Source: DASPJL01 sp035628645
Lineage (GTDB): Bacteria; Bacteroidota; Bacteroidia; Cytophagales; Cyclobacteriaceae
Assembly (NCBI GenBank): GCA_035628645.1
Contig: DASPJL010000113.1
Span: forward strand, 1-41,547
Reading direction: 5' to 3'
Length of the DNA: 41,547 nucleotides
Below, in pieces: positions 41,465-41,547 of the stretch. Both the position numbers and the translations under genes were made by a program. Under the pieces are notes generated by a model. It ran no database searches. It was given only the letters and a program-made list of their open reading frames with translations, and was not told the origin of the DNA. Within the stretch, counting starts at the first letter, position 1. The number at the start of each line of letters is the position of its first letter.

Positions 41465-41547
41465 CTACTTCGTTACCCTTTTAAAAAAAGCAATCGTATG
41501 GGTCCAGGCGTCAGCAGTAGCTTCTTTGGCAAAATTAGGATTGCTTG
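41465..41547 (-). CDS. C-terminal fragment, probably dienelactone hydrolase family (truncated by window)
   Basis: On the minus strand an open frame runs from the window edge to TAG at 41467-41465 and reads SNPNFAKEATADAWTHTIAFF, then KRVTK. The A-x-DAW-x-x-T-x-x-FF pattern is the usual C-terminal helix of dienelactone hydrolase-type alpha/beta hydrolases. Only 26 codons are visible, so the catalytic Cys/Asp/His cannot be checked. It would be upstream of the NHLRC2-like gene on the same strand, 186 bases away. Confidence 0.6.
   Translation of the reverse strand, partial: SNPNFAKEATADAWTHTIAFFKRVTK

Overview
The window reads as a chromosomal segment of an AT-rich member of the Bacteroidota, most likely a Cytophagales-type gliding or environmental bacterium (an inference from protein families, not a species call). 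Supporting signs are a sigma factor that begins with the Bacteroidota-typical MRQLKIT, two excellent matches to the Bacteroidota promoter pattern TTTG-N19-TAnnTTTG (tRNA-Phe and rplU), a Bacteroidota-type PurM, a DUF3810 membrane metallopeptidase, a PorE-like OmpA lipoprotein, and an eight-stranded set of soluble multi-domain histidine kinases and receivers. No IS element, integrase, phage gene or CRISPR array is visible.

Layout. 0-2.2 kb: a possible structured RNA, a divergent RpoD-family sigma factor, a 0.75 kb gene-poor stretch, and tRNA-Phe with its own promoter and terminator. 2.4-5.1 kb: a membrane Fe-S protein and a CCG-domain partner that look like a split quinone-linked Fe-S oxidoreductase, followed by a conserved hypothetical gene. 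5.2-11.1 kb: a PorE-like TPR/beta-propeller/OmpA lipoprotein, purM, a DUF3810 protein and an exported beta-propeller protein. 11.3-16 kb: nrdB-nrdA (class Ia ribonucleotide reductase), divergent from rplU-rpmA. 16-21.5 kb: a 2-oxoglutarate oxygenase, a tiny basic lipoprotein, and a 1386-residue exported protein with a trypsin-like domain that lacks its catalytic serine and 34 TPR units arranged with an exact seven-unit (714 bp) super-period. 21.7-23.2 kb: an NfeD-like protein with flotillin-like FloA.

23.6-38.1 kb is the most unusual part: a signalling island with four histidine kinases and five receiver domains but no recognisable DNA-binding or cyclic-nucleotide output. On the minus strand two tandem SiaB-SiaC (anti-sigma-like kinase plus phospho-switch) pairs form an apparent five-gene operon with an 868-residue GAF/PAS kinase, with a membrane PAS kinase upstream. 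Divergently, on the plus strand, lie a 2097-residue soluble hybrid kinase with about 25 HAMP-type units and three receivers, a receiver-kinase fusion, and a lone CheY-like receiver. Together they could form a phosphorelay feeding a serine/threonine phospho-switch.

38.1-41.5 kb: the bifunctional NAD(P)H-hydrate repair enzyme, an NHLRC2-like thioredoxin/NHL-repeat lipoprotein, and the C-terminal end of what looks like a dienelactone hydrolase running off the window. Starts were moved inward from the longest open frame where homology, a signal peptide or overlap supported a later ATG.
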